Shown here in pieces: positions 44,072 to 52,953 of a DNA stretch of 64,000 bases. A program made the translations under genes and the position numbers. Each line of letters starts with the position of its first letter. Within the stretch, counting starts at the first letter, position 1. The notes under the pieces were generated by a model, which had not been told where the DNA came from, searched no databases, and saw only the letters and a list, made by a program, of their open reading frames with translations. Origin of the DNA: Ww85 sp963745765 (GTDB lineage Bacteria > Desulfobacterota > Desulfobulbia > Desulfobulbales > Desulfocapsaceae); the NCBI GenBank assembly GCA_963745765.1, contig CAVUYQ010000032.1, positions 6,460 to 70,459 on the forward strand. Reading direction: 5' to 3'.

Positions 44072-44374
44072 TTAGGCTATAAGAAAAGCCTCCGGCGGCT
44101 CTCCATCCTCAAGACCATCAAGAACGGCATCGATCGCCTCTTCACTGTCTATTCCTTTGAACCACCAGTTCTCCGGCTGAACGACCAAGATCGGTCCAGT
44201 CTCGCACTGTTTCAGACACCCCGTAGCCACTACCTGCACATCCAGACCACGATCAAGAATTTCCTCTTCAATGTATTGCAAAAAACCATCGGTCTGCTTA
44301 TGACAAATGCCTTTGGCTTCGCCTTTCAACCTGAAACTCTGACAAAGCAGAATCTGCTTTTCGGGTAATGCCAT
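44072..44374 (-). CDS. Thioredoxin-like 2Fe-2S ferredoxin
   Basis: This 100-residue protein starts MALPEKQILLCQSFRLKGEA and carries the cysteines of a thioredoxin-fold 2Fe-2S ferredoxin: C at residue 11, C-x at GICHK near 24, and ATGCLKQCETGPILVVQPE with the GC-x3-C pair. AAAGGAG precedes this start; a longer reading from 44419 lacks one. Such ferredoxins are common in nif clusters and may donate electrons during cofactor assembly. It is 41 bases downstream of the NifB-like gene. Confidence 0.85.
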   Translation of the reverse strand: MALPEKQILLCQSFRLKGEAKGICHKQTDGFLQYIEEEILDRGLDVQVVATGCLKQCETGPILVVQPENWWFKGIDSEEAIDAVLDGLEDGEPPEAFLIA

Positions 44375-44415
44375 TGTATTGCTCCTTTCAAAAGGTTTTT
44401 TAACGGTGAAATTTT

Positions 44416-45583
44416 TCACCCTTTTATTCGTTTCTTCTTTTTCACGCCGCCGTATAACACATCGAGAAATCCTTCTATATACTCATCGGTAATAAGGATA
44501 GTTATGCCACTTTCTGACAGGATCCTGCGGGGCGTTTCTCCTGCCTGCGCGACCACTATCGCAAAACAGTCGGACAAAGTCCCGGCAAGGCTGAGCCACC
44601 GTTTCGATCCGGCACCGCCATCCGGCGTTTTTCTCGTTTCAAGCAGACAGACCAGGCCGTCTTCCCTCGGGCCATAGATAAGAACCCGACGGGCATGGCC
44701 GAGATGGAGGTCAACATCCATGCCGCTACCGCTGGCGACGGCAACATTTGGCCGCTCTTTCGTTGGTTTTGGTAATGATTTTTGGCTCGTTTGATTCGAC
44801 ACCGGATATTTACATGCGGTTCCGCTCAACAGAGGCTCGACACATTTCAGAAGAGAAGCAACGGTCTCGGTTGCCTGTTTTAACTATCTCAGGTTCCGGT
44901 GATGCCAGCATGACCTCGGCCTCAGGATCCGGTTCATAGGGGATCACGGACATACTGTCTGCGCCGAGCTCCCGCATAAAACGGGCGATGTGACCGATAT
45001 GCCCGCCATTATAGCCGGGAAAGAGCGTCGTTGTGATTGAGACGCTGATATTGTTAAACTTGAGAGCGGAAACCCCGTTTTTCTGTTCGCTGACCATGAG
45101 CCTTGCTGCCTCGGAAATTTTCAAGGTCTTCTGTCCGGGACGTATCCAGGCATAGATTTTTTCCAGGATCTCCGGTTTTACACCGTTAACCTCCATTTCC
45201 ACGTAATCAACGCCGGCTTCAGCCAGTGCTGCGGCAAATCGCTCACTACCGATCCCGAGCGTCTTCAGGCCAATCTGCACCTGCGGGTAACGAGACCGTA
45301 CCAGCCTGATTGTTTTTATGCTTGTATCCGGCACGGCGAGCGGATCTCCCGGTCCGCATATGGCGACCATAAAAACCTTGTCAGCCAATACTTTCATTAT
45401 CTGATCCAGCATGATAATGGCGTCATGGGGCATCAGGAAATCCACCTTCTTCGGATGTGCTGATGAAAACCGTGTCTTGGCAGTCAGTTGAGGAGCCACC
45501 GGGAGATACACGATCTCTTTCGCACTCCCTGTGGCTCGTCCTTGACCGGATGCTGCCTGTTCCGCCAGCGGTATCACACTCAT
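44416..45583 (-). CDS. NifB paralog lacking the radical-SAM cysteines
   Basis: Two frames join into a 388-residue protein that follows NifB from end to end. The radical-SAM barrel part has YLPVAPQLTAKTRFS where true NifB has LPVAPKCNIKCNFC, so all three cluster cysteines are gone (to L33, T37 and S40). The SAM loop GPGDPLA (residues 78-84) and the barrel are kept. The NifX-like tail (VAVASGSGMDVDLHLGHARR to SESGITILITDEYIEGFLD) lies in the second frame. One surplus base in a run of four A (44878-44881) explains the shift (1168 bases = 389 codons + 1). Without correction the two halves would be separate proteins overlapping by 20 bases. It cannot do radical SAM chemistry. It may carry or store NifB-co or regulate NifB. 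The gene lies between nifK and the ferredoxin. Confidence 0.82.
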
Positions 45584-45650
45584 TTCAATTGTCCGCTTTC
45601 ATTTCAGATTGATGCAGAAGCAAAGACAGCTGTCTGCTCCCGCCATGATT

Positions 45651-47024
45651 CTAAAGAACAAGTTCAAACTGCGATTCCGGGTCATCACGATCCTTACGAT
45701 CAAGCAGCACTCCGAGTATTTTCTCGAGCAGCCTCAAACCACCCATGTAGCCGACGGTCGGAAAATGCTGGTGTCCCTGGCGATCAAGGATAGGAAAGCC
45801 CCAACGCACAAAAGGCAAATCCTCATCCCGGGCAATATACTTGCAATAGGTATTACCGATAATCAGATCAACCGGATCATTTTTTATCCACTGGTGCAGC
45901 AGGAACATGTCACCGGCCGCTTTGACCTTCACCTCAAATCCTGCATCCATGGTGATTTCCCTGATGCGTTTCTCAAACTTCTTGCCGGGAGTACCGGTAA
46001 CCACATAAACAGGACTCATATCGATAGAGACGAGGAACTCGGTCATGGATATAAGCTGATCAGGGTCACCCACCAGCGCAACCTTCTTTCCATAGAAATA
46101 CTGGTGCATATCCGATATCATATCGACCAGCTTGCCGCGCTCCCTGGTAATCTCATCAGGAACAGAAGTGCCTCCAACGGTGCGCAGAGCGTCAACAAAA
46201 CGGTCCGTTGCCTGTAATCCGAACGGCATGTCAAGAACCGAACAGGGGACCTTGCATTGCGTGTCGAGCAGTCGTGCTGCCGCAGCTGAACACCATTCCC
46301 CTAGAGCAAGGGTGCCGATCGCATCACCGCTCCCCTTGATTGCTTCAATAGGCGTCCCTCCGTCGGGAAACATTGCGTATTTACCGGTAAGGGGACCATC
46401 CAGAACCCCAGAAGTATCAGGGTACATGGTGATGGCGACCCCTATCAGAGAAGCAAGCCGCTTAATTTCTTCCATATCGGCCGGCTCTACCCAGCCCGGT
46501 ATGATATTAACCTTGCCGTTTTTCTTTCCCCGTCGTTCAGCGAGCGCCGCCATGGCCTTTACCATGTTGGAAAAACCGGTGACATGTGAGCCGACATAAC
46601 TCGGCGTAGAAGCACCAATCACGGTTTTCCCTTCCGGGATCTTCATATCTGTTTGTGCCTTATTAAAAATCTGAGGAAGATCGTCGCCGATCGTCTCAGA
46701 CAGGCAGGTTGTATGGACCGCTATAACGTCCGGTTCATAAACCGTAAAAATATTGTCGATTGCCTGAATCAGGTTGGCCTGTCCGCCAAAGACCGAGGCA
46801 CCTTCGGTAAAGGAACTGGTGGCTGCTGATATAGGCTCCTTGTAATGCCTGGTCAGGGTACTGCGATGATAGGCGCAACAGCCCTGGGAACCATGACTGT
46901 GCGGCAGACAACCCTTTATTCCCAGTGCTGCATACATGGCCCCTATCGGCTGACAGGTCTTGGCCGGATTGATCATCAGGGCCTTTCGCTCTTTGATCTC
47001 TTTTGGTGTGTGTTTGAGTAACAT
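45651..47024 (-). CDS. nifK: Nitrogenase molybdenum-iron protein beta chain
   Basis: This 457-residue NifK has P-cluster cysteines C24 (NPAKTCQPIG), C49 (GSQGCCAYHR) and C107 (VHTTCLSETIGDD). The N-terminal extension of about 50 residues seen in Azotobacter NifK is absent, as in clostridial and archaeal type enzymes. The C-terminal FVRWGFPILDRQGHQHFPTVGY block is intact. It pairs with NifD and lies 24 bases after it. Together with nifI1/nifI2 between nifH and nifD, this marks a group II/III Mo nitrogenase under PII-type post-translational control. Confidence 0.97.
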   Translation of the reverse strand: MLLKHTPKEIKERKALMINPAKTCQPIGAMYAALGIKGCLPHSHGSQGCCAYHRSTLTRHYKEPISAATSSFTEGASVFGGQANLIQAIDNIFTVYEPDVIAVHTTCLSETIGDDLPQIFNKAQTDMKIPEGKTVIGASTPSYVGSHVTGFSNMVKAMAALAERRGKKNGKVNIIPGWVEPADMEEIKRLASLIGVAITMYPDTSGVLDGPLTGKYAMFPDGGTPIEAIKGSGDAIGTLALGEWCSAAAARLLDTQCKVPCSVLDMPFGLQATDRFVDALRTVGGTSVPDEITRERGKLVDMISDMHQYFYGKKVALVGDPDQLISMTEFLVSIDMSPVYVVTGTPGKKFEKRIREITMDAGFEVKVKAAGDMFLLHQWIKNDPVDLIIGNTYCKYIARDEDLPFVRWGFPILDRQGHQHFPTVGYMGGLRLLEKILGVLLDRKDRDDPESQFELVL

Positions 47025-47048
47025 CGTCTGTCCTTCTATTGCTGAGGA

Positions 47049-48686
47049 TTATTCCCACACGTATGTTGCGGAGAGTTCAGGGTTTTTCTGCCATGGCGCT
47101 TTCATATATCCCCAGACCCTGCTGTTGACGAGTCGATCCACTTCCCGGTAAAAATTCACCGCGCCTTTAAATCCTGCATAGGGTCCGCCAGAATCATAGC
47201 TGTGCAGCTGTTTCATCGGCACGCCAAGCTTCTGGATAGAATATTTTTCCTTGATTCCGGCACAGAAGAGATCCGGTTTCATCATTTCCACCAGTTTTTC
47301 CGCCTCATACTGGTTGAGATCATCGATCACCAGCGTTCCATTGGCCATATCGGGAATCAGGCCGTCATAATCCTTGAACTCAAAGCCCTCTTTTTCCAGG
47401 ACGGCAAGTTCTTCAGGATTTTTCCGTTCCCGGTACAATTCGGGATCCGCTTCAACATGTATTTCTTCAATGTTCCGACTGTCTGCGTCAACTTTCAGGT
47501 CCGGGATTACCTGGCGCCCCTCGTAATCATCCCGGTGGGCAAATTCATAGCCCGCCGAGATGGTCTTCATCCCCATCTCATTAAAGAGTTCCTGGTAGTG
47601 ATGCGCTCGCGACCCGCCGACAAACATCATGGCTGTCTTCCCCCTGGTTCGGGGCAGAACTCCTTCCAGGGCTGTTTCGACCGCAGGCATCTCTTCGGCA
47701 ATGACCTCTTCCACCTTGGCTATCAGATCCTTGTCCTGAAAATACTGGGCAATCTTTCTCAGGGATTTCACCGTTGCTCCGGCACCGATAAAGTTCACCT
47801 TGATCCACGGAATGCCATATTTGCTCTCGAGCATATCGGCAACATAGTTGATCGAACGATGACACATGACGGCACTAAGGTCGGCCTGGTTTGCCGAAGC
47901 AAACTGGTCGTAGGTAGAATTGCCGGAAAAGGTTGCGATATTGCTTATACCGCACTTTTTTATAATCCGGTCGATCTCGAAACCATCACCGCCGATATTA
48001 TATTCACCGAGCAGGTTGATCTTGAACTTGTCGTTTTTTTCCGTTTCACTGGTGCCGACAACATGGGTAAAAACCTGATTATTGGCAATATGATGGCCTG
48101 CCGACTGAGAAACACCTTTGTATCCCTCACAGCTGAAGGCAAAAACATTACAATCGCCGAATTCTTCTTTCATTTTCCGGGCTACCGCATGGATATCATC
48201 GCCAATCAGCCCGACTGGACAGGTGGCGAAGACGGCAATACTTTTCGGATGAAAAAGATCGTAGGCTTCCCTGATTGCAGCCTCAAGTTTCTTTTCACCT
48301 CCGAAAATAATGTCAGAATCCTGCATGTCGGTTGACATACAATAGGGTATGAAATTCTCGCCACCCTCACCCGAGGCATCAGTCTGGTTTCTCCTGGTCA
48401 ACCAGGCATAGAAGCTGCAGCCGATAGGACCATGTACCAGGTTGACGATGTCACTTGTCGGTCCCATGATTACGCCCTTGCAGCCGGCATAGGTGCATCC
48501 CCGCATGGTAATGATACCGGGAATCGTCCTGACATTTGCCACGATTTCAGGTGTGGTGTTTTCCAGTGCTTCGTTGATCATTATCTGTTTGGCGCGCTTC
48601 CGGGCAACTTTCGGAGGATATTTCTCCAGCAGTTTCTCCTTCACGTTGGTCGGATCCCACTGCACCATTTTTTGTGCTTTTCCCAT
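47049..48686 (-). CDS. nifD: Nitrogenase molybdenum-iron protein alpha chain
   Basis: This 545-residue NifD has P-cluster ligands C64, C90 and C156 (MRGCTYAGC, GPIGCSFYAW, FATCPVGLIGDD). FeMo-cofactor ligands are C275 (VMCHRSINY) and His495 (QLHSYDSGGPYAGF). An insertion around residues 360-440 is typical of the longer group II/III alpha chains. Q195-H196 equivalents are in YKGVSQSAGHH. All ligands for an active Mo enzyme are present, so vanadium or iron-only types are less likely. It starts 23 bases after nifI2. Confidence 0.97.
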   Translation of the reverse strand: MGKAQKMVQWDPTNVKEKLLEKYPPKVARKRAKQIMINEALENTTPEIVANVRTIPGIITMRGCTYAGCKGVIMGPTSDIVNLVHGPIGCSFYAWLTRRNQTDASGEGGENFIPYCMSTDMQDSDIIFGGEKKLEAAIREAYDLFHPKSIAVFATCPVGLIGDDIHAVARKMKEEFGDCNVFAFSCEGYKGVSQSAGHHIANNQVFTHVVGTSETEKNDKFKINLLGEYNIGGDGFEIDRIIKKCGISNIATFSGNSTYDQFASANQADLSAVMCHRSINYVADMLESKYGIPWIKVNFIGAGATVKSLRKIAQYFQDKDLIAKVEEVIAEEMPAVETALEGVLPRTRGKTAMMFVGGSRAHHYQELFNEMGMKTISAGYEFAHRDDYEGRQVIPDLKVDADSRNIEEIHVEADPELYRERKNPEELAVLEKEGFEFKDYDGLIPDMANGTLVIDDLNQYEAEKLVEMMKPDLFCAGIKEKYSIQKLGVPMKQLHSYDSGGPYAGFKGAVNFYREVDRLVNSRVWGYMKAPWQKNPELSATYVWE

Positions 48687-48708
48687 AATAGTGTCTCCCT
48701 GGAAGGAT

Positions 48709-49083
48709 TTATGAAATAGACTTGACGCCGCGCTCGCCAGTCCTTACCCGGACAGCATCCCCAACCGGAAGCACGAATATTTTGCCGTCGCCCGGTTTGC
48801 CTGTCTGGTTGGCCTCAATGATCGAGGCGACCACGGAATCCACCAGGTCATCTTCGATAACAACCGTCACCATCCTTTTGGGGTACAACTTTCCTTTTTC
48901 ACCAAGCAGCGCAGCAGCCTCCTCGTAGCCTTCCTCTATTCCTTCCATGAGCTTTCGATTTACGAAGCCCACACCTCTGCCCTGCGCCTCATGCGCGAAG
49001 AAGGCGTCAATTCCAGCCTCAGTCAGAGCATTTTTGGTTTGGTTCATCATATTCATGCGAACAACGGCAATGACTTCCTTCAT
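48709..49083 (-). CDS. nifI2: Nitrogenase PII-like regulator NifI2
   Basis: This 124-residue PII-family protein has the T-loop replaced by FAHEAQGRGVGFVNRKLMEG and the C-terminal GDGKIFVLPVGDAVRVRTGE block that binds ATP and 2-oxoglutarate. NifI1 and NifI2 form a hetero-oligomer that inhibits NifDK when nitrogen is sufficient (low 2-oxoglutarate) and releases it under nitrogen starvation. The gene overlaps nifI1 by 4 bases. Uridylylation Tyr of GlnB is not present. Confidence 0.93.
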   Translation of the reverse strand: MKEVIAVVRMNMMNQTKNALTEAGIDAFFAHEAQGRGVGFVNRKLMEGIEEGYEEAAALLGEKGKLYPKRMVTVVIEDDLVDSVVASIIEANQTGKPGDGKIFVLPVGDAVRVRTGERGVKSIS

Positions 49084-49433
49084 GCTGGCACCCCCGTCTC
49101 TTTTGCATCTTCCTTAACGCCGGAACTGATGGTGTACACATCCTCAACTTCTGTCACAAAAATTTTACCATCGCCAAAAGCACCCTTTGTGCCGGAACGC
49201 GAAGCATTCATGATAGTAGAGATGACGAAGTCCTTGTCTTCCTGCTGAACGACGCTGAGGAGCATTGTTTTCGGTATTTCGTCATACGTTATTTCGCCTA
49301 TCTTAATGCCCCGCTGCTTTCCACGACCGGCAACGGAATATTTGGTTACTGCCGGAAAACCCGCGTCCATCAGTGAGGCAAGGACACTGTCTGCTTTTTC
49401 CGGTCGAATAATGGCTCTGATCATGATCATCAT
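49080..49433 (-). CDS. nifI1: Nitrogenase PII-like regulator NifI1
   Basis: This 117-residue PII-family protein starts MMIMIRAIIRPEKADSVLAS. It has the short NifI1 T-loop GRGKQRGIKIGEITYDEIPK and the tail GDGKIFVTEVEDVYTISSG. It is the partner of NifI2 and is placed, as usual, directly after nifH. Here the MITE-like repeat (49499-49643) lies between nifH and this gene, so the transcript would carry a long hairpin between the two reading frames. Confidence 0.93.
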   Translation of the reverse strand: MMIMIRAIIRPEKADSVLASLMDAGFPAVTKYSVAGRGKQRGIKIGEITYDEIPKTMLLSVVQQEDKDFVISTIMNASRSGTKGAFGDGKIFVTEVEDVYTISSGVKEDAKETGVPA

Positions 49434-49498
49434 GGTTTATATCTCCTATCTCTTATGGCAACGTTGAACAGCCTTATCATTCTCAAGTCTCTGGTTTC

Positions 49499-49643
49499 TA
49501 GGAGCGTGTCGGAGAAAGCCCTTTTTCCCCATCTCATCGTTATTGTAAGAAAATAATGCTCGCAATATTGGGTATATGGCTCCGCTTGATTTTCTTCTAT
49601 GCCTCGATCTGAGCAAAAAATGTATTTCTCCGACACGCTCCTA
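49499..49643 (+). repeat. MITE-like inverted repeat, copy 2, abutting the nifH stop
   Basis: This 145-base element has ends TAGGAGCGTGTCGGAGAAA and its complement. The interior is shared with copy 1 (17919-18064) apart from a few substitutions and short indels. Its right end TTTCTCCGACACGCTCCTA includes the nifH stop codon (read TAG on the minus strand). The element lies wholly between nifH and nifI1. Confidence 0.87.
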
Positions 49644-50468
49644 GGCAGCCAACAGGCCGAATTCCAGCAGCAGATTTTCCAGTTCCTGAATCTCAAGCGG
49701 CTTCGGGATAACAAACATTTTGTTTTCGTCAATTGCCCTTGCAAGGCCACGGTATTCTTCTGCCTGAGGGCAGCTGCCATTCCACTCGATAACCGTTTTT
49801 CTGTTGATCTCCGCGCGCTGGACATCATTGTCCCGCGGAACAAAATAGATCATGTGGGTGCCGAGCTTTTTGGCAAGTTCCTCGATCATCTCTTTTTCAT
49901 TATCTACATTCCGTGAATTACAAATCAATCCGCCGAGACGTACGGTGCCGGATTGCGCATATTTCATGATACCTTTGCAGATATTGTTTGCCGCATACAT
50001 GGCCATCATCTCTCCGGAACAGACGATATAGATTTCTTCCGCCTTGCCATCCCTTATCGGCATCGCAAATCCACCGCAGACGACATCACCGAGCACGTCA
50101 TAAAAGGCATAATCCAACCCTTCACTTTCGTCGTAGGCGCCCAGCGATTCAAGCATGTTGATCGAGGTGATGATCCCCCTGCCGGCACATCCAACGCCGG
50201 GCTCCGGTCCTCCCGATTCGACCGACCAGGAACCGCCGTAACTCGCTTTTCTTATATCGTCGAGCTCAACATCCTCACCCTCCTCGCGGAGCGTATCAAG
50301 AACTGATTTCTGGGCCAGTCCACCAAGCAGCAGGCGGGTAGAATCAGCCTTCGGATCACAGCCGACAACCATGACTTTTCTGCCCATTTCCGCCAGTCCT
50401 GCAACGGTATTCTGCGTTGTTGTCGATTTGCCGATTCCGCCTTTGCCATAGATAGCAACTTTTCTCAT
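49641..50468 (-). CDS. nifH: Nitrogenase iron protein NifH
   Basis: This 275-residue protein has a P-loop at residues 8-16 (YGKGGIGKST), cluster cysteines C94 (GVGCAGRGIITS) and C131 (DVVCGGFAMP), and R97 next to C94, the residue ADP-ribosylated in other bacteria. No draT/draG genes are in the window; control here is by NifI1/NifI2. It carries electrons to NifDK with ATP hydrolysis. Start follows AAGGAGAACGAC. Stop overlaps the end of the MITE-like repeat. First gene of the operon, behind a sigma-54 promoter. Confidence 0.98.
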   Translation of the reverse strand: MRKVAIYGKGGIGKSTTTQNTVAGLAEMGRKVMVVGCDPKADSTRLLLGGLAQKSVLDTLREEGEDVELDDIRKASYGGSWSVESGGPEPGVGCAGRGIITSINMLESLGAYDESEGLDYAFYDVLGDVVCGGFAMPIRDGKAEEIYIVCSGEMMAMYAANNICKGIMKYAQSGTVRLGGLICNSRNVDNEKEMIEELAKKLGTHMIYFVPRDNDVQRAEINRKTVIEWNGSCPQAEEYRGLARAIDENKMFVIPKPLEIQELENLLLEFGLLAA

Positions 50469-50997
50469 GTCGTTCTCCTTGTCGTATGTGTTTACAAATA
50501 CATTGTTCTGCGAAGAAGGATCTGTGTCTTCCGGGAACCATTCAACACCAGACCCCTTGTATTCAATCCACGGTGTTTGCTGCTATCTCTTCAGCAAACG
50601 CTGTGCCATATGGTAAAAATATATTTATTCGTCAATATTCCAGCATATTAAGTCCCCTCAAAAGCTTTTTTGTGACGAGCGGCAAGACGTGACACTCCAG
50701 CCTATTTTGTAGATAATCGACAAAAATGTAGAGGAATCAACACAGGAAGGCAGCACCCTGAAGAAAATCGTGTTGGTGAACGTATTTGTAATTTTCTGTC
50801 TATTTCTTTGAACATTAATGTCATAAGACAAGCATAACAAACGGTTTGTCATGTTCTTAATCAATGTCTTATCAGTATGTTACTGACATGGAAGAAATTG
50901 GAACGATTCTTGATATTATGAGAGGTGACGAAAAAGACATCGCAGCTCGGCGGCAAACGGGCAGGAGCACCTTTATTTTTGCAAAGGAGCAGGTTTC
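50469..50997 (-). promoter_or_regulatory. nifH control region with sigma-54 promoter and NifA site
   Basis: On the minus strand TGGCAC-AGCGT-TTGCT (50608 to 50593) is a perfect sigma-54 promoter. Upstream are a TGT-N10-ACA NifA site at 50727-50742 and an inverted repeat TTTTGT-N9-ACAAAA at 50705-50725. The leader from promoter to start is about 110 bases. The other part of this gap serves nifA on the plus strand; I see no clear nifA promoter there. Confidence 0.85.
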
Positions 50998-52599
50998 ATG
51001 GATCAGGCAGCACCAATCACGACACCGGCGTCACCAAAGACACAGGGCATTGAATTGCTCGCTCTCTTCAATATAGCCAAACTTATCGGCAACGCCGTTG
51101 ATCTCGGAACAACACTCAGCAGCATACTTGAAATACTTAACGATACCCTGAAGATGGAGCGAGCCACCCTTCTTCTCTATGACAAGTCACGCCAGAAACT
51201 TGCCATCACGGCATCATGCGGACTCTCGGAGAAAGAGGAAATGCGCGGCGTCTACCGTCCTGACGAAGGGATTTGCGGTCAGATTTTTCAGACGCGCTCT
51301 CCTTTTGTCGTCCCCGATATCAACAGTGAGCCTCTTTTTCTTAATAGAACAGGGGCGCGCTCGAGCGTCAGGCGCAGCAAAATTGCATTTCTTGGCGTAC
51401 CGGTCATGGTGCAGGATGAACCTGAGGGGGTACTTACCGTAGACCGTCTTTTCGGTGACGATGTCTCATTTGAGGAAGACATCAGGTTCCTGTCGATTCT
51501 GGCTACCCTTATCGGCCAGTTCCTGACGCTGCATCGCGAGATACAGAAGAAACAGGCAATACTGATTCAGGAGAACGAGTCTCTCAAGGCCAAAATTCAC
51601 CAGGTGCACGGTGGCCATTTTATCATTGGTCACTCCAAACCGATGCAGGACATTTACAGTATGATCAGCAAGATAGCAAACAGTCGCGCAACAGCCCTGC
51701 TGCTTGGTGAATCCGGCACCGGCAAAGAACTGGTGGCAAGAGCCATTCATGAAAGCGGCAACCGAAGCCACCATTCATTTATAAAAATTAACTGTGCCGC
51801 CTTGCCCGAAACCCTGCTCGAAAGTGAGCTTTTCGGCCATGAACGAGGCGCATTTACCGGCGCTCATGCAGCGCGTCCCGGAAGATTCGAACTTGCCGAC
51901 GGAGGCACCATTTTTCTCGATGAGATCGGAGAAATGCCGCTCTCCCTCCAGGCAAAAATGCTCCGTGTTCTGCAGGAAAAGCAGTTTGAAAGAATAGGCG
52001 GCACAAAGACCTTTTCTGTTGACGTACGCATCATCGCTGCCACCAACATTAGCCTTGAAAAGGAAGTGAGCAGGGGCAACTTCAGGGCAGATCTCTACTA
52101 CCGGCTCAATGTTGTTCCGATCGTCCTTCCACCCCTGCGGGAAAGAAAAGAGGACATCCCGCTGCTCTTTAATCATTTCCTCACGAAGAGTAATGAAACA
52201 AACGGCAAGAGCATCAAGATAACCCCGGAGCTCCTCGATTTTCTGCTGGAATATCCCTGGCCCGGAAATGTGCGGGAAATGCAGAATCTGGTTGAAAGAA
52301 TGGTAATTCTAGCCGAGAGCGATCATCTCTCGCTCACGGATCTTCCGGCCTCCTTTACGATGCCCCCTTTCTCCCCGGACAAAAATACTTCGCCACGCGA
52401 GATAATTTCCAGCAATCCCCCTGCCCGCATTTCCTCAAAATCACTGGAACAGATCGAACGCTCTGAAGTCGAGGCATCCCTTAAACGCAACGGCTGGATC
52501 CAGGTTCGGGCTGCCCGGGAACTCGGCCTGACGCAGCGCCAGATCGGCTATCGCATCAAGAAATACGGCCTGAGTCGTTACGACTCTTTTGCCCAGTAG
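50998..52599 (+). CDS. nifA: NifA, sigma-54-dependent activator of nif genes
   Basis: This 533-residue protein has a GAF domain (about 20-190), an AAA+ domain (about 210-440) and a C-terminal Fis-type helix-turn-helix (SLKRNGWIQVRAARELGLTQ near 490-515). The AAA+ domain has Walker A GESGTGKE, ELFGHERGAFTGAHAARPGR (the GAFTGA sigma-54 contact loop) and FLDEIGEMPLSLQ. Divergent from nifH. No NifL is next to it. The interdomain linker before the HTH lacks the C-x4-C of oxygen-sensitive rhizobial NifA. Start follows AAAGGAG at good spacing. Confidence 0.94.
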   Translation: MDQAAPITTPASPKTQGIELLALFNIAKLIGNAVDLGTTLSSILEILNDTLKMERATLLLYDKSRQKLAITASCGLSEKEEMRGVYRPDEGICGQIFQTRSPFVVPDINSEPLFLNRTGARSSVRRSKIAFLGVPVMVQDEPEGVLTVDRLFGDDVSFEEDIRFLSILATLIGQFLTLHREIQKKQAILIQENESLKAKIHQVHGGHFIIGHSKPMQDIYSMISKIANSRATALLLGESGTGKELVARAIHESGNRSHHSFIKINCAALPETLLESELFGHERGAFTGAHAARPGRFELADGGTIFLDEIGEMPLSLQAKMLRVLQEKQFERIGGTKTFSVDVRIIAATNISLEKEVSRGNFRADLYYRLNVVPIVLPPLRERKEDIPLLFNHFLTKSNETNGKSIKITPELLDFLLEYPWPGNVREMQNLVERMVILAESDHLSLTDLPASFTMPPFSPDKNTSPREIISSNPPARISSKSLEQIERSEVEASLKRNGWIQVRAARELGLTQRQIGYRIKKYGLSRYDSFAQ

Positions 52600-52953
52600 T
52601 TCCACAAACGGGCCAGGAGACCGCCATGTTTCAGCTACAGAAAACGGTTCCCCGTCAACCATACGGCAAGATCAGTGCGCAGCAGGATCTCCCGGACTTC
52701 GAAATATTGTTACTTATTTGTAATATTTATATTTAATTTGTTACATTATTGTCGCTATTGTCGTAACGACTGCCATTGAAGATCAGTCGGCACAACACTT
52801 ATCTAACTGTATTTATATTGTTTTTTAACGCCGATAACAGTTGGCACAATTTTTGTAATAGCTGTAGCAAGTTTAACAGCTGTAGCAAGTTGCTCAATTC
52901 TTCATTTTTAAGCTTTGCTTAAAGACGATAATTAAACCAAGGAGGAATAAAAC
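52600..52953 (+). promoter_or_regulatory. amtB control region with sigma-54 promoter and tandem repeat
   Basis: TGGCAC-AATTT-TTGTA (52842-52857) is a sigma-54 promoter about 95 bases before amtB. It is followed at once by two copies of an 18-base unit starting AGCTGTAGCAAGTT (52860-52877 and 52878-52895). No TGT-N10-ACA site was found, so NtrC or NifA control is open. AAGGAGG lies seven bases before the GTG start. Confidence 0.75.

Noticed and set aside
50864..51076. 70-residue frame overlapping the nifA start
   Set aside because: No ribosome binding site, its second half is out-of-frame nifA sequence, and nifA has a good start behind AAAGGAG.
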